From positions 62,001 to 126,000 of the forward strand of contig DATMNI010000108.1 in the NCBI GenBank assembly GCA_035570275.1: a stretch of DNA of 64,000 nucleotides, written 5' to 3'. This document shows, piece by piece, positions 1 to 9,002 of this stretch; within the stretch, counting starts at the first letter, position 1, and each line of letters begins with the position of its first letter. Origin of the DNA: DATMNI01 sp035570275. Lineage in GTDB: Bacteria > Acidobacteriota > Terriglobia > Bryobacterales > Bryobacteraceae. The notes below the pieces were generated by a model. That model saw only the letters and a program-made list of their open reading frames with translations, ran no database searches and was not told the origin of the DNA. Made by a program: the position numbers and the translations under genes.

Positions 1-110
1 ACGACGCCTGGCGTGGGGAAAAAGACGAAGCCCCCACTGGTCACCCCAGGTCACCCCCCGTCAAACCCTCCCAGCGCCCTCCGAGGGTGGCATTATAGAC
101 GGTGACACCC

Positions 111-1571
111 ATGGCCACCACCTTTGATGCGATCGTGATCGGTACCGGGCAGGCCGGCCCATCCCTGGCCGCGCGGCTGGCACAGGCGGGAATGAAGGTC
201 GCGGTGATCGAGCGCAAGCTTTTCGGCGGCACCTGCGTCAACACGGGGTGCATTCCCACCAAGACGATGGTCGCCAGCGCGTATGCCGCACACCTGGCCC
301 GGCGGGCGGCGGAATTCGGCGTAGTCTTGAAGCACCCGCCGGAGATGGCGGGCGGTAGCGGCGTTTCGGTCGACATGAAACGCGTCAAGGCGCGCAAAGA
401 CGGGATCTCCGGCCAATCCCGAACCGGCGTCGAGTCGTGGCTGAAAAGCCTGCCCAACTGCACCGTATACCGGGGCAGCGCGCGCTTCGAATCGGCGCAC
501 GAGGTGAGCGCGGGACCGGAACGCCTGGCCGCAGAACGTGTGTTCATCAACGTTGGCGGCCGCGCCATCATACCCGCTATGCCCGGCCTCGCCGAGGTTC
601 CATACCTCACCAATTCTTCGATGATGGACGTGGATTTCCTGCCGCCGCATCTGGTGGTGGTTGGGGGCAGCTACATCGGGCTGGAATTTGCGCAGATGTT
701 CCGGCGCTTCGGCAGCGAGGTGACGGTGGTCACCTCGGGTTCGCGCCTGATCGGCCGCGAGGACGAGGACATTTCGGCCGCGGTCCACGCCATCATGGAG
801 GGTGAAGGCATCCGCGTCCGGCTGAATGCCAGGTGCATCGGCCTCTCCCGGCATGGCGGCGGAATCGGCGCCAGCCTGGAATGCACGGGCGGGCCACCCG
901 AGGTCGCCGGCTCGCACCTTCTGCTGGCCGTGGGGCGGCGGCCCAACACGGACGACCTGGGCCTGGAAAACGCCGGCGTGACGCAGGACAAGCAGGGCTA
1001 CATCGTGGTGGACGATCAACTGCGCACCAATGTGCCCGGCATCTGGGCGCTGGGCGATTGCAACGGGAAGGGCGGCTTCACCCACACATCCTACAACGAT
1101 TTCGAAATCGTGGCGGCCAACCTGCTTGATGCCGACCGGCGCCGTGTCAGCGACCGCATCCCGGCTTATGCGCTTTACATCGACCCGCCGCTGGGCCGGG
1201 CCGGTATGACCGAAGCCCAGGTTCGCCAAGACGCCCTCCAATCGGGCCGCGCCGCCCTGATGGCCACCATGCCCATGACGCGCGTGGGCCGGGCCGTGGA
1301 GAAAGGCGAAACCCAAGGATTCATGAAAATCCTGGTGGATGCCGAGACCAAGCTCATCCTGGGCGCCGCCATTCTTGGCATGAGCGGGGACGAAGTGATC
1401 CACTGCATCCTGGACGTGATGTATGCCAAGGCCCCTTACACCGTTATCGAGCGCGCCATGCACATCCATCCCACGGTTTCGGAATTAGTCCCGACGCTGC
1501 TGGGCGACCTCAAACCGTTAGTTCCGTCAAATAGTAGCGCCGCCAAACCGTTAGTTCAGCCAAACCATTAG
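111..1571 (+). CDS. FAD-dependent pyridine nucleotide-disulfide oxidoreductase (mercuric reductase-like)
   Basis: Flavoenzyme predicted to move electrons between NAD(P)H and a disulfide or similar acceptor in the cytoplasm. Near the N-terminus is the dinucleotide motif GTGQAGPSLA, followed by the redox-active pair in GGTCVNTGCIPTK (Cys42 and Cys47 counting from the ATG at 111). A second Rossmann motif, VVGGSYIGLEFAQ, marks the NAD(P) domain, and the C-terminal dimerisation domain carries HIHPTVSE with the usual His-Glu pair. About 486 residues is normal for the class I family. The C-terminal cysteine pair of true mercuric reductases is absent and no mer genes are nearby, so the substrate is unknown. 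A GTG at 102 is an alternative start. The last ~19 residues and the stop codon fall in a 17-bp tandem array, so the C-terminal tail looks recently acquired. Confidence 0.93.
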   Translation: MATTFDAIVIGTGQAGPSLAARLAQAGMKVAVIERKLFGGTCVNTGCIPTKTMVASAYAAHLARRAAEFGVVLKHPPEMAGGSGVSVDMKRVKARKDGISGQSRTGVESWLKSLPNCTVYRGSARFESAHEVSAGPERLAAERVFINVGGRAIIPAMPGLAEVPYLTNSSMMDVDFLPPHLVVVGGSYIGLEFAQMFRRFGSEVTVVTSGSRLIGREDEDISAAVHAIMEGEGIRVRLNARCIGLSRHGGGIGASLECTGGPPEVAGSHLLLAVGRRPNTDDLGLENAGVTQDKQGYIVVDDQLRTNVPGIWALGDCNGKGGFTHTSYNDFEIVAANLLDADRRRVSDRIPAYALYIDPPLGRAGMTEAQVRQDALQSGRAALMATMPMTRVGRAVEKGETQGFMKILVDAETKLILGAAILGMSGDEVIHCILDVMYAKAPYTVIERAMHIHPTVSELVPTLLGDLKPLVPSNSSAAKPLVQPNH

Positions 1572-1594
1572 TTCCGCCAAATCGTTAGTTCCGT
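1511..1594 (+). repeat. Tandem array, 17-bp unit x5, across a stop codon
   Basis: Five imperfect units (consensus CAAACCGTTAGTTCCGT; the second is 16 bp) run from inside the oxidoreductase gene, through its TAG at 1569-1571, to just before the rpiB ribosome binding site. The repeat thus forms both the last residues of one protein and the intergenic spacer. Confidence 0.9.
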
Positions 1595-1603
1595 AGGAGA
1601 CTT

Positions 1604-2068
1604 ATGCGCATCGTATTGGGTTCGGACCACGCCGGATTTGAAATGAAGCAGAACCTTCTCGCCTTCGTTCGCGGCCTTGGCCACGAAGTGGTGGACGTAG
1701 GGACCAGGGACACCACGCCGGTAGATTATCCCGACTTTGCCGAAGCTGTCGGCATGGCGGTCCGCGACGGCCGCGCCGAGCGCGGCGTGCTGATTTGCGG
1801 CAGCGGCGTCGGCGCCTCCGTGGCCGCCAACAAGATGTACGGAATCCGCGCCGGCCTCTGCCACGACTCCTATTCGGCGCACCAGGGCGTAGAGCACGAC
1901 GACATGAACGTTCTGGTGCTCGGTTCCCGCATCATCGGCCCGGAGTTGGCGCACGACCTGGTAAAGTTCTTCCTCGCCGCCACCTTCTCGGGCGAATCGC
2001 GCCATGTGAAGCGGCTGAAAAAAGTCCACGACATGGAAACGCGGTTTTCACCGCCGGCCGAAGGGTAA
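1604..2068 (+). CDS. rpiB: Ribose-5-phosphate isomerase B
   Basis: Cytoplasmic aldose-ketose isomerase of the RpiB/LacAB family, interconverting ribose-5-phosphate and ribulose-5-phosphate in the pentose phosphate pathway. The N-terminus MRIVLGSDHAGFEMK is the family signature. The active-site cysteine sits in LICGSGVGAS, and the LCHDSYSAHQGVEHDDMNVL segment matches the usual phosphate-binding and catalytic stretch. Length 154 is typical. The ATG at 1604 follows an AGGAGA ribosome binding site about 8 bp upstream. It is probably cotranscribed with the oxidoreductase, separated only by tandem-repeat sequence. A 7-bp stem (GGTAATC/GATTACC) at the stop codon may help end transcription. Confidence 0.95.
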   Translation: MRIVLGSDHAGFEMKQNLLAFVRGLGHEVVDVGTRDTTPVDYPDFAEAVGMAVRDGRAERGVLICGSGVGASVAANKMYGIRAGLCHDSYSAHQGVEHDDMNVLVLGSRIIGPELAHDLVKFFLAATFSGESRHVKRLKKVHDMETRFSPPAEG

Positions 2069-2365
2069 TCGGCTGATTACCGGTAGAGCAGGAGAGAGCG
2101 CGATGCCCTGCGGTGCGACCCGCTCGCTGGACAGATGGCTCCAATGTTTCAGGAGCCGGAAAACAAGCTGAACACCGGTCGCCGCTGGAAGTGCTGGTGT
2201 TTCCATCGGTGCCGAAGACGCCCACGCCGAATTAGGCTCGCTTACAAAACAGGCCAAATTGGCCTGGAAATCGGCCCTAACTCCTTTGTTTTGAGAAATA
2301 TTCCAGGCCAAATTGGCCTGGATCGGCCTTTAAGGATCGGCCAGATACGAGACGGGCGGCTTCCC
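2069..2365. other. Intergenic region with a duplicated near-palindrome
   Basis: No convincing gene. It contains two copies of the near-palindrome CAGGCCAAATTGGCCTGG, at 2250-2267 and 2304-2321, each followed closely by ATCGGCC. The region separates convergent genes (rpiB on +, caspase on -), so a bidirectional terminator or protein-binding role is possible. Neither is shown. Confidence 0.6.
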
Positions 2366-4870
2366 TTAGTGGTTGCCTGGCTGGTTAGGGACGCTTCGAA
2401 ACGACATGCTCTCGATCGACCAGGAGGCAGGGGTCGTGGGCCGGTGCGCTCCCCTGGTCCCCGCACTGAGATCGCTGAGCAGGTTTGTCAAGGGATTGGC
2501 GGTTCCCAGGCCTCGCGTGCCGCCTTTGGTGCGCAACCCGTCGAATTCCAGAACATCCGGATTGTCCAGGGGCTCCTGGCTCGTCAATAAGAAATACGTG
2601 TCCACACCGAACGGCTCGCCAATGTCGAAGTCAAATTCACCCTTCGGCCCGCTCAATGGAATCAGAGGGTCGAACTTCGGCGCCTGGCCGACCTGCGCGT
2701 AGGGCAGATGATTGCCTTCATTACCGCGCCCCGGTTGCGGAAATATGAGGGAGCCTTTGCCGAAATGATCGATCACGAACACATAAATCCACCGTACCCC
2801 CAAACCCTGGGAGTTTTTTACCGCGCCTTCGCTGGCACTAAGATAGAGCTTGACCTTCTCGCCTTCGCGTAAATCGCCGGACTCGCGAATCTGGCCGGAG
2901 GCCACGTCCTTTAACGCCAGGTGGTAAGGAAAAGTATTTTGGGCCGGCGGAGACTCCAGTGTCAGCCAGGCACGGATTCGCGCCAGCCTCAGCGCCTTTT
3001 CGGTGAGCGACGCGCCGGCGTTCTGGATCTCCGCATCGGTCCTGCCAAGTTTGATCCAATCGCTTCGCAAAGGCAGAGGCAGATAACCTGTGGGATGTTT
3101 CTGTGTTTGACCGGCCAGATCCCGCACGCTGGTTTCGGTGGCATCCGGCAGCACCCACGCATATTCGACATCGGAGCCGTTCCCCCTTCCGCAGAACCAA
3201 TAGTGAGCGCCGGACGGCGTGCTCTGCGCCTTACCAGGAGGCTTGGTCGCGACCATGGCATTCTCGCCGCCGTCCAGGTGAATCGCCCCTATTAACTCGG
3301 AAGTGGGCGGGAGCAGCAGGAGAAACCTCGCCTTGGCAGGGAGCAGGCGCTTTACGGCGTCCGCTCCCGGAGCCGGGCCAAGGTCGGCAGGCTCCCCCGC
3401 GGCCGGGTTAAGCTCCAATATCCAGGAAGATCCGTTCCAGTTGAGAACATGCGTGGGCCGGCCGGCGGTAGGGTCATCCAGCCATTCGATCGCCGGGTCG
3501 CCGCGCAGTCTCCCCACTTCCACCGCCATCTTCAAGATCGCCGCGGCCGGAGCCGGTTTCGGAACATAAACGCGCAACGCCGCCGAGGATGGCGCCGTCC
3601 AGCGATCCACCGAAAACAGATCGCCGGTCTTCACCTGACCCTGTCCGGCCACTTGCGCGAGCGAAGCGCCGATCCCGTCCGAAGCCGTGATTTCCACTTC
3701 AACGGGCGGCTTTGACAGGCTCTTCAAGCGGCACCCCGGATAAAGACCTATGGCGGTGCCGCCACGCAGATGGATTTCCTTGCCGCTGACGGACTCGGCC
3801 AGAATCGTGAGCCCGGCGCCGGAATCGGCATCCTGACCAAACAGCCCTTTGGATGCGCGGCCCACGCCCCCCATGACGGGCTGCTGCGCCACCCCACTGG
3901 AGTGCAACTGGGCTGCGATCTTCTGGAAGATTCGCTCCATCGGCTCATTGGGGTATTTCAGAGCGTGGCTGAGGGCCCAGGTGAATGCGCCGTGGGGGCC
4001 GTCCTCAGTTTCGGTCTCGTGCGCCTCCTCATTAGATTGCGCGGCCGCCAGGGTCAGGACACCGGCCCTTTCCGGATCGATCGGTTCATGGGTGCGGGGA
4101 TCGATTTCGGCGGCGTCATTGGCCAGCGGTTCTTTGGGCGCGGTCCCGGCGGTACCGCCGCGCCGGCCGCTGTTACTGCGGGCTTTACCTTGAGCGTTCC
4201 ACGCGCCGCGCGTCAGCGAACCACTGTGACAACTATCGGCGATGAACGTAACCTTGACGCCCTTTTGCGCCGCCTTCCAAAGGATCCGGGAGATTTCCTT
4301 GTCGCGAATATCCGGAACATTGCGCCAGTTATCGGCCGGCACCAGGGTCTGATCCTCACCTTCCCTCTCTGTACTCGCCTGATTCCTGATGTGATTGCCG
4401 TGGCCGGAATAGTAAAAGACGCGGACATCGCCCGCCTGCGCATCGTCGACCAGGTTGTGTTGCATGGCGGACAGAATCGCATCGGCGGTCGCGTCCTGGT
4501 CCGTGAGAACCACGAAATCGGTGATGCCCAGATCCTTCAACACGGCCTGGATGAGGCGGACGTCATTGATTGCGCCGTCCAGATTATCGAACCGCCAAAA
4601 AGTGGCGTCTCCTTCCACGCGCGGCCTCGCCATCGTGGGAGCCTTGTCACTGGTCTGCAGCCGGGAGCGGGTTTCCGCATCCGGATTGTACTGATTGATT
4701 CCAACCAGGATGGCGCGGCGGCTTTCGGCCTGTGCGGCGAGGGGCCCGATCGAAACCCAGATCGATACAATGGCAATCCCGATCGGCAGTGCGGTTAGGG
4801 CACTAGGTGGGCGGAAGGCCGGCCACGCGGCGCGAACTGGTTTCCGGGAATCCATATGGCATGGAATCAT
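2366..4870 (-). CDS. Exported caspase-fold (peptidase C14) protein with C-terminal DUF4384-like domain
   Basis: Predicted cysteine protease of the bacterial caspase/metacaspase group. A hydrophobic segment at about residues 24-47 should export or anchor it. The caspase domain starts at RRAILVGINQYN (residue ~51). The catalytic His157 is in YYSGHGN and the catalytic Cys214 in ADSCHSG, so the dyad is intact. The domain ends near residue 340 and is followed by a long region of mostly unrecognised sequence. Around residues 675-790 it holds a DUF4384-like stretch (WIYVFVIDHFGKGSLIFPQ). Total length is 834 residues. Start choice is uncertain: the second ATG, five codons in (4855), is an alternative and no clear ribosome binding site is seen. 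It is divergent from the Tat-exported protein at 4936, and a second caspase lies on that protein's far side. Confidence 0.88.
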   Translation of the reverse strand: MIPCHMDSRKPVRAAWPAFRPPSALTALPIGIAIVSIWVSIGPLAAQAESRRAILVGINQYNPDAETRSRLQTSDKAPTMARPRVEGDATFWRFDNLDGAINDVRLIQAVLKDLGITDFVVLTDQDATADAILSAMQHNLVDDAQAGDVRVFYYSGHGNHIRNQASTEREGEDQTLVPADNWRNVPDIRDKEISRILWKAAQKGVKVTFIADSCHSGSLTRGAWNAQGKARSNSGRRGGTAGTAPKEPLANDAAEIDPRTHEPIDPERAGVLTLAAAQSNEEAHETETEDGPHGAFTWALSHALKYPNEPMERIFQKIAAQLHSSGVAQQPVMGGVGRASKGLFGQDADSGAGLTILAESVSGKEIHLRGGTAIGLYPGCRLKSLSKPPVEVEITASDGIGASLAQVAGQGQVKTGDLFSVDRWTAPSSAALRVYVPKPAPAAAILKMAVEVGRLRGDPAIEWLDDPTAGRPTHVLNWNGSSWILELNPAAGEPADLGPAPGADAVKRLLPAKARFLLLLPPTSELIGAIHLDGGENAMVATKPPGKAQSTPSGAHYWFCGRGNGSDVEYAWVLPDATETSVRDLAGQTQKHPTGYLPLPLRSDWIKLGRTDAEIQNAGASLTEKALRLARIRAWLTLESPPAQNTFPYHLALKDVASGQIRESGDLREGEKVKLYLSASEGAVKNSQGLGVRWIYVFVIDHFGKGSLIFPQPGRGNEGNHLPYAQVGQAPKFDPLIPLSGPKGEFDFDIGEPFGVDTYFLLTSQEPLDNPDVLEFDGLRTKGGTRGLGTANPLTNLLSDLSAGTRGAHRPTTPASWSIESMSFRSVPNQPGNH

Positions 4871-4935
4871 AACATAGTGCGAATCGCCTGAATCCGCCTG
4901 TGATAGAATCGTACACCAAAGTATGGAGGTACGGG

Positions 4936-6129
4936 ATGAGTGTTGATCGTCGTGACTTTCTGATGGAGGCTTCGGCGGCGCTTCTGGGATTCGGCGGATT
5001 CACTGAAATAGCCTTGGCGCAAACTCCGCAAAGCCAGGTGAAAGTGGACACGGATGTCGTGGATTTCTGGGTGCGAAGCATGGGACTGGCGCCGAACACC
5101 GTGATCGGCGGATCGAGGACGCGGGGCCGTCAGCAGAATGGACCCTCGCTCAGCGACCTGGGCCGTGAGCCGCTCTTCCTGCATTACGATCCGGAGCAGG
5201 AAGCTCTCATTACCACGGACCAGATAAAGGTCGGCAAGCTGGCCGAGAGCGGCGACACCGACGTCCAGTTTCAGATGGTGCGGATGCGCCTGAATGGCGA
5301 CGATGACAGGCAGTTCAGGAGTTACTCCTCGCTCGGCATGTACGTCGATTTTCAGCAGGCCGCGAAGCCGCAGATGTCGGTTACAGACTATATAGGGGAC
5401 GCTGCTTCCGCAGCCATCAGCGCAGCGTTCCCGCCCGCTGGCAAGAGTGGCGGTGGCAAAGCCCAATCGGGCGGCGGCAAGGATAATTCCGGCGGCAAGT
5501 CCGGACCCGCGGGGAAAGGCAAGGGCAAGAATTTTCTGCCCGACATGGCCGCGGACGACGCCGGCACTGGAAGCTCGATCCCACTCCAGGCAGCCAGTCA
5601 GTCACAGTCGTTCTCGCTGACTGGCGGAGCCGGCCGGCACTCGTTTGCCTGCTTCGCCAAAGACAAACATAAGAGCCTGTTTGGCCAGTTTGTGTCGGTC
5701 TTCTCGACGCTGGCGAATTCGGCGGCGGCCTCGTACCTGCCGTTGCTCTCAATGCCGGTGATCGGCCCGCCGGCGCTGGCCGCGATTCGCTCTTTGATGG
5801 CTAACCTGCAGGCTCATGGCGGCGATCAACAATGGATCATGATGAGCCCGCCTGTCGACCTTGTCACCACTCAGGAGGGCGCTAAAGGAAATCCGGGCGC
5901 GATGCTCTTTCCCTCGGGGAATTACATCATGATTCCGAAGGCCCACTCCGCCGCCATGAAGGGAGAGCTCAATAAACTGAAGGTGCTCGACGGCTTTCTG
6001 GTACCGAAAGAGGCGGGCCCGCTTGAAGTGTATGACGCTCATGCCGGGGCTGCTCCCGGGGTGAGCTACATTTCGGTGAGCGTTGGCGTGCAGCCGTCGA
6101 AGAAGGGCGCCGGGCGCGGATGCAAATAA
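4936..6129 (+). CDS. Tat-exported protein of unknown function between two caspases
   Basis: No family recognised. I chose the ATG at 4936 because GGAGGT sits 5 bp upstream and the protein then opens MSVDRRDFLMEASAALLG, a twin-arginine-type signal peptide. Earlier in-frame codons lack this support. Residues ~170-205 form a Gly/Lys/Ser-rich linker (SGGGKAQSGGGKDNSGGKSG). The flanking segments are moderately hydrophobic without clear membrane spans. About 397 residues. It is divergent from the caspase at 2366-4870 and convergent with the caspase at 6145-7311, with only 15 bp between stop codons. Its position makes it a candidate substrate, regulator or partner of the two proteases. That is inference from location only. 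Confidence 0.75.
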   Translation: MSVDRRDFLMEASAALLGFGGFTEIALAQTPQSQVKVDTDVVDFWVRSMGLAPNTVIGGSRTRGRQQNGPSLSDLGREPLFLHYDPEQEALITTDQIKVGKLAESGDTDVQFQMVRMRLNGDDDRQFRSYSSLGMYVDFQQAAKPQMSVTDYIGDAASAAISAAFPPAGKSGGGKAQSGGGKDNSGGKSGPAGKGKGKNFLPDMAADDAGTGSSIPLQAASQSQSFSLTGGAGRHSFACFAKDKHKSLFGQFVSVFSTLANSAAASYLPLLSMPVIGPPALAAIRSLMANLQAHGGDQQWIMMSPPVDLVTTQEGAKGNPGAMLFPSGNYIMIPKAHSAAMKGELNKLKVLDGFLVPKEAGPLEVYDAHAGAAPGVSYISVSVGVQPSKKGAGRGCK

Positions 6130-6144
6130 ACGCCGCCCGCTGAA

Positions 6145-7311
6145 TCAGCGTTGCCTCCCAGGCACGCCCATCATGATGCTCAATCCCTCCGGCGTATTCC
6201 GCATCGTCGGGGTTTGCGAAAAACCGGATGGCCTTACCGCGTCCGCGGTTCGGTCGTGCACAGATTGAAATACTTCGCTCAGCGGGCTCATGCCTTGGTT
6301 CTTCTTGAGTGCTTCGAGCAGGAAATAGGTGAAGTAGCCGTGGTGCAATTTCTCGTCTTCACGCGACGGTTCGCCCGCGCGGCTGGCCGAAATCACCACG
6401 CGAGCCGCTCCTTTCGCCGTTCGATCTTCAAAGCGATCGGCCGCGGCCGAAAACTCGCTTTCCGGTCCGGCGTTCGGCGAGTGCACTACAACGCCTCTGA
6501 CCCCCGTAGCTCCTCCGCTGAAGCATGTGTCGAGGAGCAACACCACTCGTCTGGCTCGCACGTCGCGCCGTAAGATCTCCACGAGGTCGATCATTTGTAA
6601 CGACGTCGCGTAGAGGTTCGCCGCCGTGTCGATGGTTGTGTCCTGCATCAGCACATAGCTGACGCCGTTCGGATCCATTTCGCGCGGCGATCCGTGACTC
6701 GCAATGTATACCACCACAAGATCCTCTTCCCGGGCCAGGGCCCGAATCTCCCCGATGGCTTTGCGAAAGGCGCCCAGTGTTGCATCCCTGTTCAGCAGCC
6801 GCCAAACTTTGGCGCTCTCGAAACGGCCGATCTGCTTGTCGGTCAGCAGATCGGCGACGCTCGATGCATCGTTCACCGCGAAACGAAGGGCCGGCGCGTG
6901 TTGAAAATCGTCGATGCCAACCACCAGCGCGTATTTCGCGCCGATCTCAACGGGAAGGGTGGAAGCCGCCGCAGGCACCCCGGTGAAAGGATTGACTTGG
7001 TCGCGCAATGCCTCCGACCCGCGCGCCTGTGCTTCCCGCTTCGAGTAGGCGGCGTCGCGGGTGTCGTGCAGGCGCTCCGAAACCAGCGCGCGATAGTGCC
7101 ACAGGTCGGGTATCTCCCGGCAGTTAGCCAGATGCTTTTGGATGGCGACCTGCATTAGTTGGAGCGTTTCCGACGGGGTCTCGGGTGTAAGCTGTTCGCG
7201 CAGCCGATTGAGCAAAGACCAGCCAGGGCTGCAACGGTCCGAAACTTGACCTTGGAGAATCCCCGCCAGTATCGCCAGCAGGCATGCCCTTCTGTGCGCG
7301 GCACACTTCAT
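6145..7311 (-). CDS. Secreted caspase-fold (peptidase C14) protein
   Basis: Second caspase-like protein of the locus, 388 residues. The N-terminal stretch MKCAAHRRACLLAILAGIL is a signal peptide. Residues ~30-110 are helical and may mediate contacts. The caspase domain begins near residue 125 (KYALVVGIDDF). Catalytic His206 lies in YIASHGSP and Cys263 in LLDTCFSGG, so the dyad is intact. It lacks the C-terminal DUF4384-like region of its neighbour and ends soon after the protease fold. It is probably the second gene of a two-gene operon: the upstream gene (7321-8664) ends 9 bp before its start. Confidence 0.88.
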   Translation of the reverse strand: MKCAAHRRACLLAILAGILQGQVSDRCSPGWSLLNRLREQLTPETPSETLQLMQVAIQKHLANCREIPDLWHYRALVSERLHDTRDAAYSKREAQARGSEALRDQVNPFTGVPAAASTLPVEIGAKYALVVGIDDFQHAPALRFAVNDASSVADLLTDKQIGRFESAKVWRLLNRDATLGAFRKAIGEIRALAREEDLVVVYIASHGSPREMDPNGVSYVLMQDTTIDTAANLYATSLQMIDLVEILRRDVRARRVVLLLDTCFSGGATGVRGVVVHSPNAGPESEFSAAADRFEDRTAKGAARVVISASRAGEPSREDEKLHHGYFTYFLLEALKKNQGMSPLSEVFQSVHDRTADAVRPSGFSQTPTMRNTPEGLSIMMGVPGRQR

Positions 7312-7320
7312 CGATTTCGA

Positions 7321-8664
7321 CTATTTTTTGCTGGACGGCCCTGCGGTCTTTCCGAGCTGCGCTTTGATTTCGTCGAGAATGCCTTTGCTATCGCTCCCAC
7401 ATTCCCTTTTGAGCTTGAGTTCGTCGGCCAATGTAAGACCTCTTTCGAAATGCAGCTCGGTCGGATGATCCCGAACCAATTGACCGATGTCGGGAATGTG
7501 ATCCTGACACATGCCAATTACCTGAGTCAGTGACGAAGCCCCCGGAGACCTCTCGCCAACGGCATCGCGGCTCCCACTACCCTCCTCTCCGAGGGCAGGA
7601 ACGCGTTGCTGTTTCTTCTTGAGCACTGCTTCCTGGTACTCGGCTTTGTGACGATTAATGGTGGCATACAGCCGCACAGCCTCTTCCATTCGCGCATCCG
7701 GCGACCGGAACTCCTTTTCACCCGCCTTGCCCTGCAGCGCGTCTTTATAAGCTTTCGCGGCTTTGTCGAGATAGGCCTGCGCTTCGCTGAAATCCTTTTC
7801 TTCCTGTTCCATCGCCTTCTTGGCCTTCTCGGTCGTCACGTCGCCTCGCCGGCTCTTTTCAAGGTCCGCTGCATCCTTGGCGTCTTGATACGCCAAAGCC
7901 TCATTCGACAGCCCGACCAGGTACAACCTGTAGGCGTCATCGTCGCCTTTGGGCAGAGGCGGCGTTTTCTCTGCCTCCTCAAGCAGCTTCGCCCAGCGCT
8001 GACTGATGGCCAGTGCCGAAAGCGGTTCCAACTTGCCGCCCGGAACTGGAACACTGATGGTTTCTTCAAATGGCGCAGCGCGTTGCGACATCTGTGTTAC
8101 TATTGCGTCCACCAGTTCGTCCCGAGCTTCGTTCTCGCTATTTTTGGCCTGGGTCCCGCAGCCCCCTCCGGACCGGTGCAGCACTCCGGCAAGCATACTG
8201 GACTTCTTCGGCCCTTCTTCAGTGACCGCGTACACGAGGTTTTCAGAGTCCAGCGGAGCATCGGTCCCCACCTCGACCGCCTGATAGCTGGCCTCAATCT
8301 TGCCCGTGTAAAATGTGCATGCGGGCGTGTTCTGTGTCGCGGCTGTGGTCCGCTTTTCCACGTAATAATTGGTAACCGTGAAGTTCAGCAGCGTCTCGGG
8401 GTTCCGCTCATCGACCACGAAGCGATTGTCTTTTTGAATGGAAGTAACCAGCTTCGTGCGGAGAACCGTCAGCAGATCCTGCGGAATCGTCTGCGAAGCT
8501 CCGATAGCGTGCACCTTGATTCGCTTTTGATTCAGGTTTACCGATGCGGGAAGAATTCGCTTGAGCGGGGCTTCTTTGGGTTTTTTCATTCCCACCAGTC
8601 CCCCGAAACCCTGGGCTCCGAGAACCGCGGGGACGATCAGAATACCCGCGGCGACTATGCTCAT
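7321..8664 (-). CDS. Secreted protein of unknown function, operon partner of a caspase
   Basis: The ATG at 8664 has GGAGAG 9 bp upstream and gives a hydrophobic N-terminus (MSIVAAGILIVPAVLGAQG). The longer TTG-start version at 8712 would supply a more basic n-region, so export is likely but the start is not certain. Residues ~45-170 look like an alpha/beta domain of the kind seen in lipoprotein-assembly proteins (IPQDLLTVLRTKLVTSIQ, then NFTVTNYYVEKRT). Residues ~200-330 are charged and helical with TPR-like or coiled-coil character (EKAKKAMEQEEKDFSEAQAY). No enzymatic motif is visible. Nine bases separate it from the downstream caspase gene, so the two are likely cotranscribed. Confidence 0.78.
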   Translation of the reverse strand: MSIVAAGILIVPAVLGAQGFGGLVGMKKPKEAPLKRILPASVNLNQKRIKVHAIGASQTIPQDLLTVLRTKLVTSIQKDNRFVVDERNPETLLNFTVTNYYVEKRTTAATQNTPACTFYTGKIEASYQAVEVGTDAPLDSENLVYAVTEEGPKKSSMLAGVLHRSGGGCGTQAKNSENEARDELVDAIVTQMSQRAAPFEETISVPVPGGKLEPLSALAISQRWAKLLEEAEKTPPLPKGDDDAYRLYLVGLSNEALAYQDAKDAADLEKSRRGDVTTEKAKKAMEQEEKDFSEAQAYLDKAAKAYKDALQGKAGEKEFRSPDARMEEAVRLYATINRHKAEYQEAVLKKKQQRVPALGEEGSGSRDAVGERSPGASSLTQVIGMCQDHIPDIGQLVRDHPTELHFERGLTLADELKLKRECGSDSKGILDEIKAQLGKTAGPSSKK

Positions 8665-9002
8665 CCGGTGCCGCTCTCCAATTACCAGATTAACGTGCAC
8701 GATTGCCTCCAAAACCAGCAGGATTGCCCTAAACTGTGTTGGAATAATGACACAGCTTAGAGCGGTCCGTCAACCGTACTAACCCGTCGAGCGCAAAGAA
8801 GGAGCCGGTTAAATAAATCGCAAGATCTTCGCTCGAACGTATGGCGGAGCCCGTGCGCGACAACAGTCCTGCCACATGCAGAACACCTTTGCCATAGCAA
8901 GACCCAAGAGCATGCCCTTCATCGGGCCAGTAAGGAGTCGCGGTCGGATTAAATATGCCCCTGCCTTGCCATTCCCCTCGCTACTGGTTTAGCCTGTGAT
9001 GC
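8665..9002. other. Divergent intergenic region
   Basis: About 340 bp between the caspase operon (-) and the sulfite dehydrogenase operon (+). It must hold both promoters. I could not assign convincing -35/-10 pairs and see no gene, repeat or hairpin. Confidence 0.5.

Noticed and set aside
102..1571. Calling the flavoprotein a mercuric reductase
   Set aside because: No C-terminal vicinal cysteines, no heavy-metal-binding N-terminal domain, and no mer genes in the neighbourhood.
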